64,000 bases of DNA from JAJPJE01 sp963848375 (GCA_963848375.1 CAWKDK010000015.1:102000-165999), one strand, 5' to 3'; counted from the first letter of the stretch, positions 7,957-16,276 are shown. A program made the numbers and translations. Notes: generated by a model from the sequence alone, not told the origin.

Positions 7957-8943
7957 CTACTGCGGCACATCCATCGGAACCAGCACGTCGCACAAATCAC
8001 GAATCGCCTGGCGGTGATCGTGGCTCATGTTCACGAATTCAATTCCGTAGTCGTCGAGCTTGCGATGCCGCACTGTTCCGTAAATCCTCATCGGATGCGA
8101 TAAAGTCGGCAGGCTGAATTCCACGGTCACGATTTCACCGGGAATAAACTCTCCAGACTCGACCTGCACGCCCACGCCGCCTTCGCTTAGGTCGGTGGAC
8201 TTGCCATGAAGCGTAACGTTCACGCCTGAACGCAGCACTCGCACGGTAAGCGGCACCACAACCGCATAGCGTTGCACGGTCCGTGTGATCGGCCACTTCA
8301 GCGTGGAGCCCGGACCGATCAATTGCTCCATGGTCTGCACCAGCCGATTGTGATTCTCGCCCTTGTGCACGAACGCGTCCGCAATCGCAATCGCGCGCTC
8401 GGGAAGCTTGCCCGGAAAAGCAGAGAGGATGACCGTCTTCGCCTGCGGCTGCCTGTGCTGCACCTGCTCAATAAATTCAGTCGTATCGATATCAGGCAGC
8501 GGATGGTCGAGCACTACGCCGTGGAAATGAAATCCGGCGAGTTCCTCAAAGGCTTCGCGGCCGCTCATGGCGGTATGAACGCCATAGCCAAAAGCCTCGA
8601 GCATGGAACGCCGGCGCTCGAGCTCGTGTTCCTGATCGTCGATGTAAAGAATATTTTTGCGGATGTTCTGTCCGACTTGAACGCAGCGGACGCCGACCTG
8701 CCCCTCGCGTGACGTGCCGTCTTCACCGACCCAAACAACTTCGAAGCGCCCCTGGTTGTCACCGTTCTGGACGCCGAGAATGGCGCCGGGCGCGACCGTG
8801 TGCGTCAGACCCTTGAGGCGAGCGCCCATCGGGGAGATGTCCAAGGTCTGGACTTGCTCCATAAACACATGCCCATTGCCGTCCATTCCCCACACCAGGG
8901 TGGTCAGACGCAAGGGTGTCCGTTCCTCATTCCGATGGGGCAT
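7957..8943 (-). CDS. PilZ - receiver - PilZ protein
   Basis: 328 residues. Residues 1-90 form a PilZ-like beta barrel (LRLTTLVWG, DISPMGARL). Residues 97-212 form a response-regulator receiver with intact phosphorylation residues (IDD near 104, Asp in VVLDHPLPD, Ser in ILSAF, Lys in FVHKGE). Residues about 222-320 are a second PilZ domain (DLSEGGVGVQ). PilZ domains often bind cyclic di-GMP, so this could combine a phosphorelay input with second-messenger sensing. The N-terminal copy lacks a clear RxxxR, so it may not bind nucleotide. Cytoplasmic; no DNA-binding domain. Confidence 0.8.
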   Translation of the reverse strand: MPHRNEERTPLRLTTLVWGMDGNGHVFMEQVQTLDISPMGARLKGLTHTVAPGAILGVQNGDNQGRFEVVWVGEDGTSREGQVGVRCVQVGQNIRKNILYIDDQEHELERRRSMLEAFGYGVHTAMSGREAFEELAGFHFHGVVLDHPLPDIDTTEFIEQVQHRQPQAKTVILSAFPGKLPERAIAIADAFVHKGENHNRLVQTMEQLIGPGSTLKWPITRTVQRYAVVVPLTVRVLRSGVNVTLHGKSTDLSEGGVGVQVESGEFIPGEIVTVEFSLPTLSHPMRIYGTVRHRKLDDYGIEFVNMSHDHRQAIRDLCDVLVPMDVPQ

Positions 8944-9043
8944 TTGATGCTGATGGTAGGCGTGGTTTGTAACTGATTCAAATTACTGAGGTAATGAGAT
9001 TTGGTGCGGGTGGAACCAAGCGGCGGACGGACCGGAGAATCGA

Positions 9044-9067
9044 GGGCTAGCCTGGACCGGCTAGCCC
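9044..9067. terminator. Hairpin downstream of the small coiled-coil gene
   Basis: A perfect 9-bp inverted repeat (GGGCTAGCC / GGCTAGCCC) with a 6-base loop lies just past the stop at 9094 on the minus strand. No T-tract follows, so it may be a processing or stability hairpin rather than an intrinsic terminator. Confidence 0.4.
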
Positions 9068-9093
9068 GTCAGAAACTGTGCGTGCACAGCGCT

Positions 9094-9399
9094 CTACGGC
9101 CAGCTGGTGCGGTGTTTGGCACCTTCAGCGGCGCTATTGGCGGCCGGCTGGTTCGATGTTGACGTTTTCGACAATACCGCCTCCAGTTCCGGGCTCACGT
9201 AGCCTGGAGCCTTCGGCGTAGAGGCTCCCTCCACGACAAAAGGCTGTTTGGAGCGGAATTCTTCGGAATCGACCGTCTCTTTGGAGTCGGCCACGATCGG
9301 CAGGACGATGCGCAACGCCTCGATTTCTTTCTCCAGGCGCTTAATTTCCAGCTCTTTGCCGCGTAAAAGGTCGCGAAGTGCTTCGTAAACGGTTTTCAT
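9094..9399 (-). CDS. Small coiled-coil protein of unknown function
   Basis: 101 residues. Residues 3-35 are a strongly amphipathic charged helix (ALRDLLRGKELEIKRLEKEI), likely a coiled coil. The rest is Pro/Ser/Glu-rich and probably unstructured. There is no signal peptide. A GAGGCGAG sequence precedes the ATG. It is divergent from the amidase fusion gene at 9569. Function unknown. Confidence 0.6.
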   Translation of the reverse strand: MKTVYEALRDLLRGKELEIKRLEKEIEALRIVLPIVADSKETVDSEEFRSKQPFVVEGASTPKAPGYVSPELEAVLSKTSTSNQPAANSAAEGAKHRTSWP

Positions 9400-9568
9400 T
9401 CAGATACTCGCCTCGATTTACCGGACTATAGCACAACTCAGCGCCTGGTCCATCCGAGTTTGCACCTAGGTTCAACCCTTTCCATCGGCCTTTTGGAGAG
9501 ATACGTGACAATACTGGCACGCTCGCACGCTTCTGCTTGAAAACATAGGTAGAACTCACAAATAATGG

Positions 9569-11806
9569 GTGACACTTACCTGCGCGAAGCCTATCCGGTC
9601 CACCGAGGCAGGACGCAGCGGGAGTAATTTGGCGGGCAACGACAAAACTGTCTTTCGCGGCAGTCATCGCGTGCGCATGCGGACGCCTGGAACGGCATTG
9701 CCGGACCGCGACTTTCTGCAGGCCCTGCTCGCCTTTGCCTTCACAGTTCAAGAAGAAAATCAAAAGCTCAAAGGCGAGATTTCGCGCCTTGCCTCCGAGA
9801 AGAATGCCGAGTTCGAATCCACCGAAGGGATTCATGTCGCGCTGAATCGCATTGTTGCGAGCGCGCAGAATTTAACCGGCGCGTCCGGTGCGGCACTCGC
9901 GCTCGGAACTGAAGAGGCCATGGTCTGCGTGGCTCGCAGCGGACGCATCGCGCCCGATGCCGGCTCCGGTGTTCCGCTCGATCACGGCCTGGCCGGGGAA
10001 TGTGTGCGCACCAGGCAGAGCGTGCTTTGCATCAACGCCGAAACCGATCCGCGCGTGGATGCAATCTCGTCGCGCACGCTCGGCGTGAGTTCCATCCTGT
10101 ACGTCCCGCTGCAAGCGCAGGACGAGCTGATCGGCATCCTCGGATTGTTTTCCGATCGAGTATCGAATTTCAACTCCAGCGATCTGCAGTTGCTGCGCTA
10201 CATCGCCGCGCTCGTGCTGGAGCAACTGCATAAGCAGTCTCCGCTGCTGCAGACGATTACTCCGCGAATCCTGGTCGAGTCGATCAAGTTGGCGCCTCCG
10301 GGGATCATCGAGAAAGAGCCGGAGACACAGTTCACGGCACCGCCGGTAAAGGCCGCGGAACTTGTACGCGAGCCGCGGAGCGAAGCAGGGACGGTTGGAG
10401 TCAGTAGCACCGCGAAACCGTTTGCGCCCGCAAAGGCGGCAACGGTTGCTCCGCCTCTGCCGATCGCAATTCCGAAGCCTGCCGAGGCTCCAGCCAAGAA
10501 GGCGGTGGAATCCTCGCAACGCTCCCCGCAACAGGAAGAGATTCTCACTGGTTCGCTGGCCGACACCGAAGTCAGCAGCACCGTATTGATTTCCGCCGTG
10601 CTCTTCCTGTTATTTGCGGCCGTGCTCGGCGGCGGCTATTACATGCGGCATCACGCGCCGCCGATTCCAGGAAAGCCGTCCAATGCCACCGAGCAGACGC
10701 AAGAGGCCGCTGCGAAGCCTTCTTCCCCCGCTCCGGTTGGAAGTCTGGAGCTAGGTCGCTCGCTAATGCCCGGCATTCGCTACTGGATGGCGGATGGCCG
10801 TGCCATGATCACCATCGCGCTCGACAAGAAGATCACGTACACATCGTTGCGACTGCATAATCCAGAGCGCGTCTACTTCGATCTGCCGGGACTGGAATTC
10901 GGCGCGCCCCGCGATCACGTCTTCGCGATCAACGACAGCATGCTGCAGCGGGTTCGCATTGGGCAATCTCCGACGGGCGTCACGCGGATCGTCTTCGATA
11001 TGGCCCGTCCGCTCGACTACACGACCACCGAGACGAGCAATCCAGATGGATTGGTGATTGAGTTTAGTACGACGAAGTCCGACACAGCTCCGACCGCGCA
11101 AGTCACCAATCCGGACACGCCCGCCATGTTGACGCCCCATATGCTGACCGTCGTAATCGACCCGGGTCATGGCGGCAACGATACCGGAACGATCGGTCAC
11201 AACGGTCTGCAGGAAAAGCAGCTCACGCTGGATGTGGCACAGCGACTTGGAAAATTGCTTGAACAGAATTTGGGCGCCCACGTTCTTTACACCCGCAAGA
11301 ATGACCACTACATCTCTCTGGAGAATCGAAGCGCCGTGGCTAGAAAAGCGAATGCCGACTTCTTCATTTCCATTCATGCGAATTCTAGCCAGTATCCGAC
11401 GGTAAACGGCATAGAAACCTATTACTTCAAATCCTCCTCGGAAGTAATGGAAAACGCTGGAGGTACTGGCGCCCGCGGCACCGACTCTTCCGACCGGGCG
11501 CGGCGTTTTGCCGCAGCCGTGCAACAGTCGCTGATCCACAACCTGAGCAGCACGCAAGTTTCAGTGCGAGACCGCGGAGTCCGAAGCGCCCCATTTGTCG
11601 TGCTTCGTGATATGCAAATGCCCGCCGTTCTCGCCGAGATTTCGTTCATCAGCAGCGAGGCCGACGAACAACAACTTCGGACGAGCACCTATCGGGACCG
11701 GATTGCGAATGCGCTCTATCAGGGCATCGCACATAATGTTCTTCCAAAGACCCCTGAGTCTGGCTCGGTGGCGACTCTCACGCGCGGTAGTGCTTCAGCG
11801 CCTTGA
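9569..11806 (+). CDS. GAF - transmembrane - AMIN - N-acetylmuramoyl-L-alanine amidase (Amidase_3) fusion
   Basis: 745 residues from GTG 9569. A TTG at 9629 with GGAG 4 bases upstream is an equally good start and removes 20 residues. Order: coiled coil (about 50-80), GAF domain (about 87-220), Pro/Ala linker, one membrane span (about 335-355, ISAVLFLLFAAVLGGGYYM), AMIN peptidoglycan-targeting domain (about 400-500), and zinc amidase (about 525-730) with VVIDPGHGG, the ISIHANSS zinc ligand and Glu in AEISFISSEAD. The topology puts GAF inside and the amidase outside. The enzyme cuts the amide bond between MurNAc and the stem peptide. A sensor joined to a cell-wall hydrolase is unusual. Confidence 0.88.
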   Translation: MTLTCAKPIRSTEAGRSGSNLAGNDKTVFRGSHRVRMRTPGTALPDRDFLQALLAFAFTVQEENQKLKGEISRLASEKNAEFESTEGIHVALNRIVASAQNLTGASGAALALGTEEAMVCVARSGRIAPDAGSGVPLDHGLAGECVRTRQSVLCINAETDPRVDAISSRTLGVSSILYVPLQAQDELIGILGLFSDRVSNFNSSDLQLLRYIAALVLEQLHKQSPLLQTITPRILVESIKLAPPGIIEKEPETQFTAPPVKAAELVREPRSEAGTVGVSSTAKPFAPAKAATVAPPLPIAIPKPAEAPAKKAVESSQRSPQQEEILTGSLADTEVSSTVLISAVLFLLFAAVLGGGYYMRHHAPPIPGKPSNATEQTQEAAAKPSSPAPVGSLELGRSLMPGIRYWMADGRAMITIALDKKITYTSLRLHNPERVYFDLPGLEFGAPRDHVFAINDSMLQRVRIGQSPTGVTRIVFDMARPLDYTTTETSNPDGLVIEFSTTKSDTAPTAQVTNPDTPAMLTPHMLTVVIDPGHGGNDTGTIGHNGLQEKQLTLDVAQRLGKLLEQNLGAHVLYTRKNDHYISLENRSAVARKANADFFISIHANSSQYPTVNGIETYYFKSSSEVMENAGGTGARGTDSSDRARRFAAAVQQSLIHNLSSTQVSVRDRGVRSAPFVVLRDMQMPAVLAEISFISSEADEQQLRTSTYRDRIANALYQGIAHNVLPKTPESGSVATLTRGSASAP

Positions 11807-11864
11807 TTCAGACTTCTTGTTCTGTAGCCAGGCATCCCACTCAAACATGAGATGGAGACAACGA

Positions 11865-12446
11865 ATGCGCCATGCTTCCCTGCTTCTATTCTGTTTCCTC
11901 ATGACCTTCGCGTCGATGAGCGAAGCACAGACGTCGCACCGGCGCCCTTCCCCCAAAACGCAGAGCGATACATCTTCCGCGGCGGAAGACCGGGCGGCGA
12001 TCCAGGAGCTCGACGACAACGAGATCAAAGCGAATCTCGCGCTAGACGTAAAAGCGCTGGAACTGCTTTGGGATCCCGAGATCATCTCCATGCCTCCGGG
12101 ACATGCTGCCATCAGCGGATTGGAAGCCAACAGCGCCTATCTCGAGCAGGAAGCCAAGGCGATGGATAATTTCCAGATCCTGGGATACGAGCAGGCTTGG
12201 CAGGAAGTGCGAATTACTGGCGATTACGCCTACGAGTTAGGAACGGTGCAAACACGAATCGGGCCGATGAATCCGGGACCGGAGATCGATACCACCTACA
12301 ACATGATGCGTATTCTGAAAAAGCAGCCGGATGGTTCCTGGAGGGTATATCGCGCGATCTGGAACAATGCATCCGCACCCAAGACCCCAGAGAAGCCGTC
12401 GGAAACGCCGACTGAGAAGCCTCCCGCGGAAGATCGTCTGCACTGA
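11865..12446 (+). CDS. Secreted NTF2-like (SnoaL/DUF4440-type) protein
   Basis: 193 residues from the ATG at 11865, which has GGAG 7 bases upstream; the frame continues upstream without a signal. Residues 1-24 are a signal peptide ending SEAQT. The NTF2-like cone fold covers about 45-170, with AIQELDDNEIKANLALDVKA, LLWDPEIISMPPGHAAISG and the closing strand DGSWRVYRAIWN. The tail is Pro/Glu/Thr-rich. Members of this fold include hydrolases, isomerases and binding proteins, so no activity is assigned. It abuts the convergent DedA gene directly. Confidence 0.72.
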   Translation: MRHASLLLFCFLMTFASMSEAQTSHRRPSPKTQSDTSSAAEDRAAIQELDDNEIKANLALDVKALELLWDPEIISMPPGHAAISGLEANSAYLEQEAKAMDNFQILGYEQAWQEVRITGDYAYELGTVQTRIGPMNPGPEIDTTYNMMRILKKQPDGSWRVYRAIWNNASAPKTPEKPSETPTEKPPAEDRLH

Positions 12447-13082
12447 CTATTCAGCAGCTCGAATCCGATGCTGCCAGTGTGACCAGACGAACCAGACTAT
12501 CCCCGTCAACAGCACCAGGGCGATCAATGCGTCGAAGCGGTGGAACCACATCTTCAGCCGCGGGTCGGTATCCCACTTCTCGCCCAATCGCATCCCAACG
12601 TAAGCCAAGGCGAGGCACCATGGCCATGAGCCAAGAAAGGTGTACACGTGGAAGCGCCACTGCGGCATGCGCGCGATTCCGGCAGGCAGCGCAATAAAGG
12701 TTCGGACCACCGGCAAGAGACGGCTGATGAAAACGGTTCGATCGCCGTAACGAGCGAAGAAATGGTCGGCCCAATCCAGCTCTTTATGACTCAGGAAGAT
12801 GTAGGAACCGTAGCGCTCGACGAGCGGCCGTCCACCGTAATAGCCGAGGTAGTAGGCGATCAGTGAGCCCAGATTGCAGCCCAGTGCGCCAAAAGTCGCC
12901 ACCCAGAACAGATTGAATCGCCCGGTATGGACCAGGTATCCCGAGAACGGCATGATGACTTCCGACGGCAACGGTATGCAGGCTGACTCAATTGCCATGA
13001 GCAGCAGAATGCCGCCGTATCCCACCTTCGAGATCACGGCCACGATGAACACACTGAGGGCAGAGATGACTCGCGAGATCAT
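12447..13082 (-). CDS. DedA family membrane protein (VTT domain)
   Basis: 211 residues with four to five hydrophobic segments. Family signatures are ESACIPLPSEVIMPFSGYL near 33-51, the GCNLGSLIAYYLGYYGGRP loop and FISRLLPVVRTFIALPAGIARM with the conserved Arg residues. DedA proteins are inner-membrane transporters or scramblases linked to lipid-carrier recycling and envelope homeostasis. Its end is adjacent to the end of the NTF2-like gene with no gap. Confidence 0.9.
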   Translation of the reverse strand: MISRVISALSVFIVAVISKVGYGGILLLMAIESACIPLPSEVIMPFSGYLVHTGRFNLFWVATFGALGCNLGSLIAYYLGYYGGRPLVERYGSYIFLSHKELDWADHFFARYGDRTVFISRLLPVVRTFIALPAGIARMPQWRFHVYTFLGSWPWCLALAYVGMRLGEKWDTDPRLKMWFHRFDALIALVLLTGIVWFVWSHWQHRIRAAE

Positions 13083-13109
13083 TCGATTAGGAAGTGCTCC
13101 TTGCTGACC

Positions 13110-13337
13110 TCAGAAGGTATCCGAATCCTGGGTAAAGACGTAGCCCGGCAGAGTGACGCCCTCGTTCGTCTTGTGAACTTTAATGCGAATGGAGCCGGCG
13201 CTGGCGGCAGTGCTATCAGCCTTGCGAAGCATAGCAAACTGGGTGAAAACCTCGCTGTAAACCTTGGTGACAAGGTAGTTTTGCGCGTCGGTTTCGCTGC
13301 GCCAGACTTGCCCGAGTTGAATTGCCTTAACAGCCAT
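13110..13337 (-). CDS. Small conserved hypothetical protein
   Basis: 75 residues from the ATG at 13337; a GTG two codons upstream is possible. Sequence AIQLGQVWRSETDAQNYLVTKV suggests a beta-rich fold. There is no signal peptide or membrane segment. It is 27 bases upstream of the DedA start on the same strand, so the two may be co-transcribed. No family recognised. Confidence 0.5.
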   Translation of the reverse strand: MAVKAIQLGQVWRSETDAQNYLVTKVYSEVFTQFAMLRKADSTAASAGSIRIKVHKTNEGVTLPGYVFTQDSDTF

Positions 13338-13478
13338 GCTCACAGGTTAATGTTCGGGTTGGTGGGCGTCAATGTGACAAGCTAGACCTGTTTCCTTTTG
13401 GTAACGTGGACAAGAAGTTCCGACTGTGACGCACCGTGAACCCGGAGTTTGAGTAAAATTCCTCTAGGGAAACAAATC

Positions 13479-14183
13479 ATGCCGGACAAAGTCGAATCGC
13501 GCTGTCAAATCGTAAGTTTCAGTTTTCTCAAAGTCGATCCCGCATGGCGGAAGTTGCCGATCGCCGACCGGGTGGAGCAGAAGCAGGAGTTTCAACAGGC
13601 ACTCGAGCGTTGGGCGAACAACGAAATGCGCATCCTGAGCTACTCCATGATGGGCTTGCGCGGGGATTGCGACATGCTTCTGTGGCGGATTTGTTATTCG
13701 CTCGACTGCCTGAGCTCCGCGCACTCCGACATGATGAAAACCGCCATGGGAGCGTACCTCTCGATGACGCATTCCTTGCTGGCAATGACGCGGCGTTCGC
13801 AATATCTGATCGGCGCTGAGGCCGATAATCCCGCGCCCATGAGAGGCTACATTCGTCCCGGAAATCACAAGTACATCATGGTTTATCCGTACACCAAGAC
13901 TCACACCTGGTACCAGCTCCCCTTTGAGGACCGGCAGCGCATGATCCAGGAACAGATGAAGCTGGTAGACGATTTGTCCGGCATTCACTTGCATACCATG
14001 TACTCGCTGGGAATTGATGACCAGGAGTTTGTGATCGCCGTGGAAGCCGATCGCCCGCAGGACGTCATTGAGACAGCTATGAAGTTGCGCGAGATCGACA
14101 ACTACAACTACGTCGCCGTCGACAGCCCCAAGTTCACCGCTATTCGCGCATCCATTCCCGACATGCTGGAGCGGCTAGGCTGA
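13479..14183 (+). CDS. Chlorite dismutase / HemQ family protein
   Basis: 234 residues from the ATG at 13479, with AGGGA about 8 bases upstream. The two halves of a dimeric alpha/beta barrel are recognisable (SRCQIVSFSFLKVDPAWR; YIMVYPYTKTHTWYQLPFEDRQRM; YSLGIDDQEFVIAVEADRP). HemQ makes protoheme from coproheme in the coproporphyrin-dependent pathway. In HemQ proteins I recall, a proximal His follows the ERRxxM helix (as in a xHG motif); here the matching segment reads MIQEQMKL, with no His. The nearest His residues are later (GIHLHTMYS). It may be a diverged member. Followed by nth on the same strand. Confidence 0.75.
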   Translation: MPDKVESRCQIVSFSFLKVDPAWRKLPIADRVEQKQEFQQALERWANNEMRILSYSMMGLRGDCDMLLWRICYSLDCLSSAHSDMMKTAMGAYLSMTHSLLAMTRRSQYLIGAEADNPAPMRGYIRPGNHKYIMVYPYTKTHTWYQLPFEDRQRMIQEQMKLVDDLSGIHLHTMYSLGIDDQEFVIAVEADRPQDVIETAMKLREIDNYNYVAVDSPKFTAIRASIPDMLERLG

Positions 14184-14307
14184 TGGCACGCGGAGTGATT
14201 CCACGACAACCAGCAAAGACAGGTCGGCACGAAGCGGCGCGAAAAGTGGAGTTGCGCACCGCGAAGATGCCGCAAGATGGCGCACGTTCGAAGCGCAACG
14301 CGTTGCC

Positions 14308-15048
14308 GTGGCGAAACCGAAAGCAAAGATCGCTAAGGTTGTCGGGCCGAAAAGTGGAAAGGCCCCGGCTGGTTACAATCCGCTCGCGCCTGAGCGCGTC
14401 GGTGAAATTCTCAAGCGACTCGAAGCAACGTATCCTGGCGCAACCTGCGCGCTGAAACACAACAACGCATGGGAACTGCTGGTCGCGACCATTCTCTCGG
14501 CGCAGTGCACGGATGTGCGCGTGAACATGACCACTCCGGAGCTCTTCCGAAAATATCCGACTGTTCAGGATTTTGCGGCGCTGAAGCCCGAGGCGCTCGA
14601 ACCGGATATCAAGTCGACTGGCTTCTTTCGCAACAAATCGAAGTCGGTGGTGGGCGCAGCGAAAAAGATTGTCAGCGACTTCGGCGGTCAGGTTCCGGAC
14701 AACATGGACGACCTGCTCTCCCTGCCCGGAGTCGCGCGCAAGACGGCGAACGTCGTCCTGGGGACATGGTTCCATAAGAACGACGGTGTTGTCGTGGATA
14801 CGCATGTACACCGCATCTCGCGGCGTCTCGAACTAACGAAGTCCGATGACCCGAAAAACATCGAGCAGGATCTGATCAAAGTCATTCCGCGTGATAAGTG
14901 GACGCTCTTTTCGCACATGATCATCTTTCACGGACGCGCGCTCTGTGTAGCGCGCAATCCGAAGTGCGCGGAGTGTCCGCTGGAAAATCTCTGCCACGCG
15001 GCGGATAAGACGTGGAGCACGGTCGAGATTCACAAGAACGCGAAATAG
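14308..15048 (+). CDS. nth: Endonuclease III (DNA glycosylase/AP lyase)
   Basis: 246 residues from GTG 14308. No clear ribosome-binding site is visible, and the basic N terminus (MAKPKAKIAKVVGPKSGK) is an extension before the core. Helix-hairpin-helix LPGVARKTANVVLG carries the catalytic Lys, and VVVDTHVHR carries the catalytic Asp. The iron-sulfur ligands Cys-x6-Cys-x2-Cys-x5-Cys are intact near the C terminus (CVARNPKCAECPLENLC). It removes oxidised pyrimidines and nicks abasic sites in base-excision repair. Lies 124 bases after the HemQ-like gene. Confidence 0.93.
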   Translation: MAKPKAKIAKVVGPKSGKAPAGYNPLAPERVGEILKRLEATYPGATCALKHNNAWELLVATILSAQCTDVRVNMTTPELFRKYPTVQDFAALKPEALEPDIKSTGFFRNKSKSVVGAAKKIVSDFGGQVPDNMDDLLSLPGVARKTANVVLGTWFHKNDGVVVDTHVHRISRRLELTKSDDPKNIEQDLIKVIPRDKWTLFSHMIIFHGRALCVARNPKCAECPLENLCHAADKTWSTVEIHKNAK

Positions 15049-15050
15049 CT

Positions 15051-15086
15051 GATGGTGAGCGCAAGCGGAACCCATCTATGCATTTG
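15051..15086 (+). repeat. Short dispersed repeat, copy 1
   Basis: The core AAGCGGAAcCCATCTATGCATTT recurs inverted at 15404-15465 and as a diverged direct copy at 15560-15596. The stop codon of the GIY-YIG gene (TAG at 15078-15076) lies inside this copy. Confidence 0.7.
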
Positions 15087-15414
15087 GTTCCCGGAACGTC
15101 AACTTCACCGGTTTTCCCCAGTCCTCGCTTAAGTCCCTCCACGTCGGATTCATATTCACGATCAGCGCCATCTTCTTCACTCGCGTCCATCCCTTGATCT
15201 GCTTCTCCCGCGCTATCGCATCCCCGATCCTGGAGAACGCTTCGTAATAAACCAGCCGATCGAGTCCGTAGCGGCTCGTGAATCCTTCGTACAGATGGTT
15301 CTTGTGTTGCCATACGCGGACCTCGAGTTTACTGGTCACGCCCGTGTAGAGCGTTTGCGAGCGGTCGGTCATGATGTAGACATAGAAGGTTCTCGGCTCT
15401 CGCTGGAAATGCAT
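15076..15414 (-). CDS. GIY-YIG nuclease domain protein
   Basis: 112 residues from the ATG at 15414. The single-domain fold is clear: FYVYIMTDRSQTLYTGVTS carries the YVY...YTG form of the GIY-YIG motif, then RVWQHKN with the conserved Arg/His, EGFTSRYGLDRLVYYE and the Glu/Lys helix AIAREKQIKGW. It is about the length of solitary GIY-YIG proteins of unknown role. Its start and stop codons both fall within opposite copies of the same short repeat, so the gene and repeats look like one unit. No ribosome-binding site is obvious. Confidence 0.85.
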   Translation of the reverse strand: MHFQREPRTFYVYIMTDRSQTLYTGVTSKLEVRVWQHKNHLYEGFTSRYGLDRLVYYEAFSRIGDAIAREKQIKGWTRVKKMALIVNMNPTWRDLSEDWGKPVKLTFREPNA

Positions 15415-15465
15415 AGATGGATTCCGCTTCCCCTTCGGCAAGCTCAGGGTCAGCGTCACCATGAC
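15404..15465 (-). repeat. Short dispersed repeat, copy 2 (inverted, longer)
   Basis: Reverse complement of copy 1 plus an extra segment at 15431-15465 (CCTTCGGCAAGCTCAGG type), a sequence that resembles repetitive extragenic elements of many bacteria. The ATG of the GIY-YIG gene lies within it. Confidence 0.65.
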
Positions 15466-15559
15466 AGTTCGCATTGGGACGTTTCAGTGAAGCCCAACAC
15501 AGTTTCGCGTGAGACCGCCACAGCCAATTCCATCCGCCAAAGCATCCCGAAGCCTGATG

Positions 15560-15596
15560 TCATGGTGAGCGGAGCGAATCCATCTATGTATTTGCA
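15560..15596 (+). repeat. Short dispersed repeat, copy 3
   Basis: CATGGTGAGCGGAGCGAATCC followed by ATCTATGTATTTG, a direct but diverged copy of 15051-15086. It overlaps the 3' end of the gene at 15584-16135. Confidence 0.55.
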
Positions 15597-16135
15597 GTAT
15601 CTGCCGCCTCTTCCTCCTCGTCGTCTGCGGCCACCATACCGTCCGGCACCGGCATCTTGGGGTATCCCGGGAAGCTCGGATGCGGCTGGTGGAAAATCTC
15701 CTGATGTTCCTCTTTCGTGAAGGTTTCGGGGTTATCGTCGCGCAGCTTTGAGAGCAGTAGTTCCACCAGCGACTGGTGGCGCTCATCGCTCATCTCTTCG
15801 GGAGGCGAAGGAGGAAAGACGTCGCGCTGTTTGGCGATATTCGAGGTCGAAAGCTGCAAGCTGTAGAGGAGCAGCCATGCGGTCTTATGATCGATGGTGT
15901 TGGAGACGATGCCGCGCATGATCTGGTTGATGCCGATCTGGATGGAGGGCGTGTCTTCGGCGAGCGGGATCAAAAGGCGTCCATGGCCGGGAACGCTGTT
16001 CGCTTCGTGCATGAAATCGTGAAAGCGGCAGTACTTTTTGTGACGCAAGGCCGGCTGACGGCATTGTTCGTCGTTGAACTTGAAGTGCAGGCATTGCGGT
16101 GCGCCAAAGTTTTCTTTTCCGTGATTCATGATCAT
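15584..16135 (-). CDS. Hypothetical protein with an N-terminal Cys/His motif
   Basis: 183 residues. Residues about 10-45 carry a Cys-x8-Cys-x10-Cys-x2-His arrangement (LHFKFNDEQCRQPALRHKKYCRFH), which may bind a metal. A helical middle and a very acidic tail (DDEEEEAADTANT) follow. Translation may start at either of two close ATGs (16135 or 16129); AGGAA lies just upstream. The 3' end lies in a dispersed repeat. I have seen similar short Cys-rich proteins in acidobacterial accessory DNA but cannot give a function. Confidence 0.6.
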   Translation of the reverse strand: MIMNHGKENFGAPQCLHFKFNDEQCRQPALRHKKYCRFHDFMHEANSVPGHGRLLIPLAEDTPSIQIGINQIMRGIVSNTIDHKTAWLLLYSLQLSTSNIAKQRDVFPPSPPEEMSDERHQSLVELLLSKLRDDNPETFTKEEHQEIFHQPHPSFPGYPKMPVPDGMVAADDEEEEAADTANT

Positions 16136-16194
16136 GATTTCCTAAAATGTTTACTCATCGATAACACCACCCCCACCCCCTTCGTTGTTGAAAG

Positions 16195-16276
16195 CACAGG
16201 AGTTACGAGGTAGTGCGTCTGTACATCCGGCATAACAAAGGAGTTAAGGCACTTCTCCGGGAAAACAAAGGAGTTA
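16195..16276 (+). repeat. Short direct repeats AACAAAGGAGTTA
   Basis: AACAAAGGAGTTA occurs at 16234-16246 and 16264-16276, exactly 30 bases apart, and a partial copy CACAGGAGTTA at 16195-16205. Each resembles a ribosome-binding site but none is followed by a start codon at the right distance. Confidence 0.6.

Noticed and set aside
9513..9530. Sigma-54 promoter (TGGCAC...GC)
   Set aside because: The -24 half fits but the -12 TTGC is absent.
14183..14455. 90-codon frame starting at the HemQ-like stop
   Set aside because: It overlaps nth in another frame, is Arg-rich and shows no motif; nth itself is clear from 14308.
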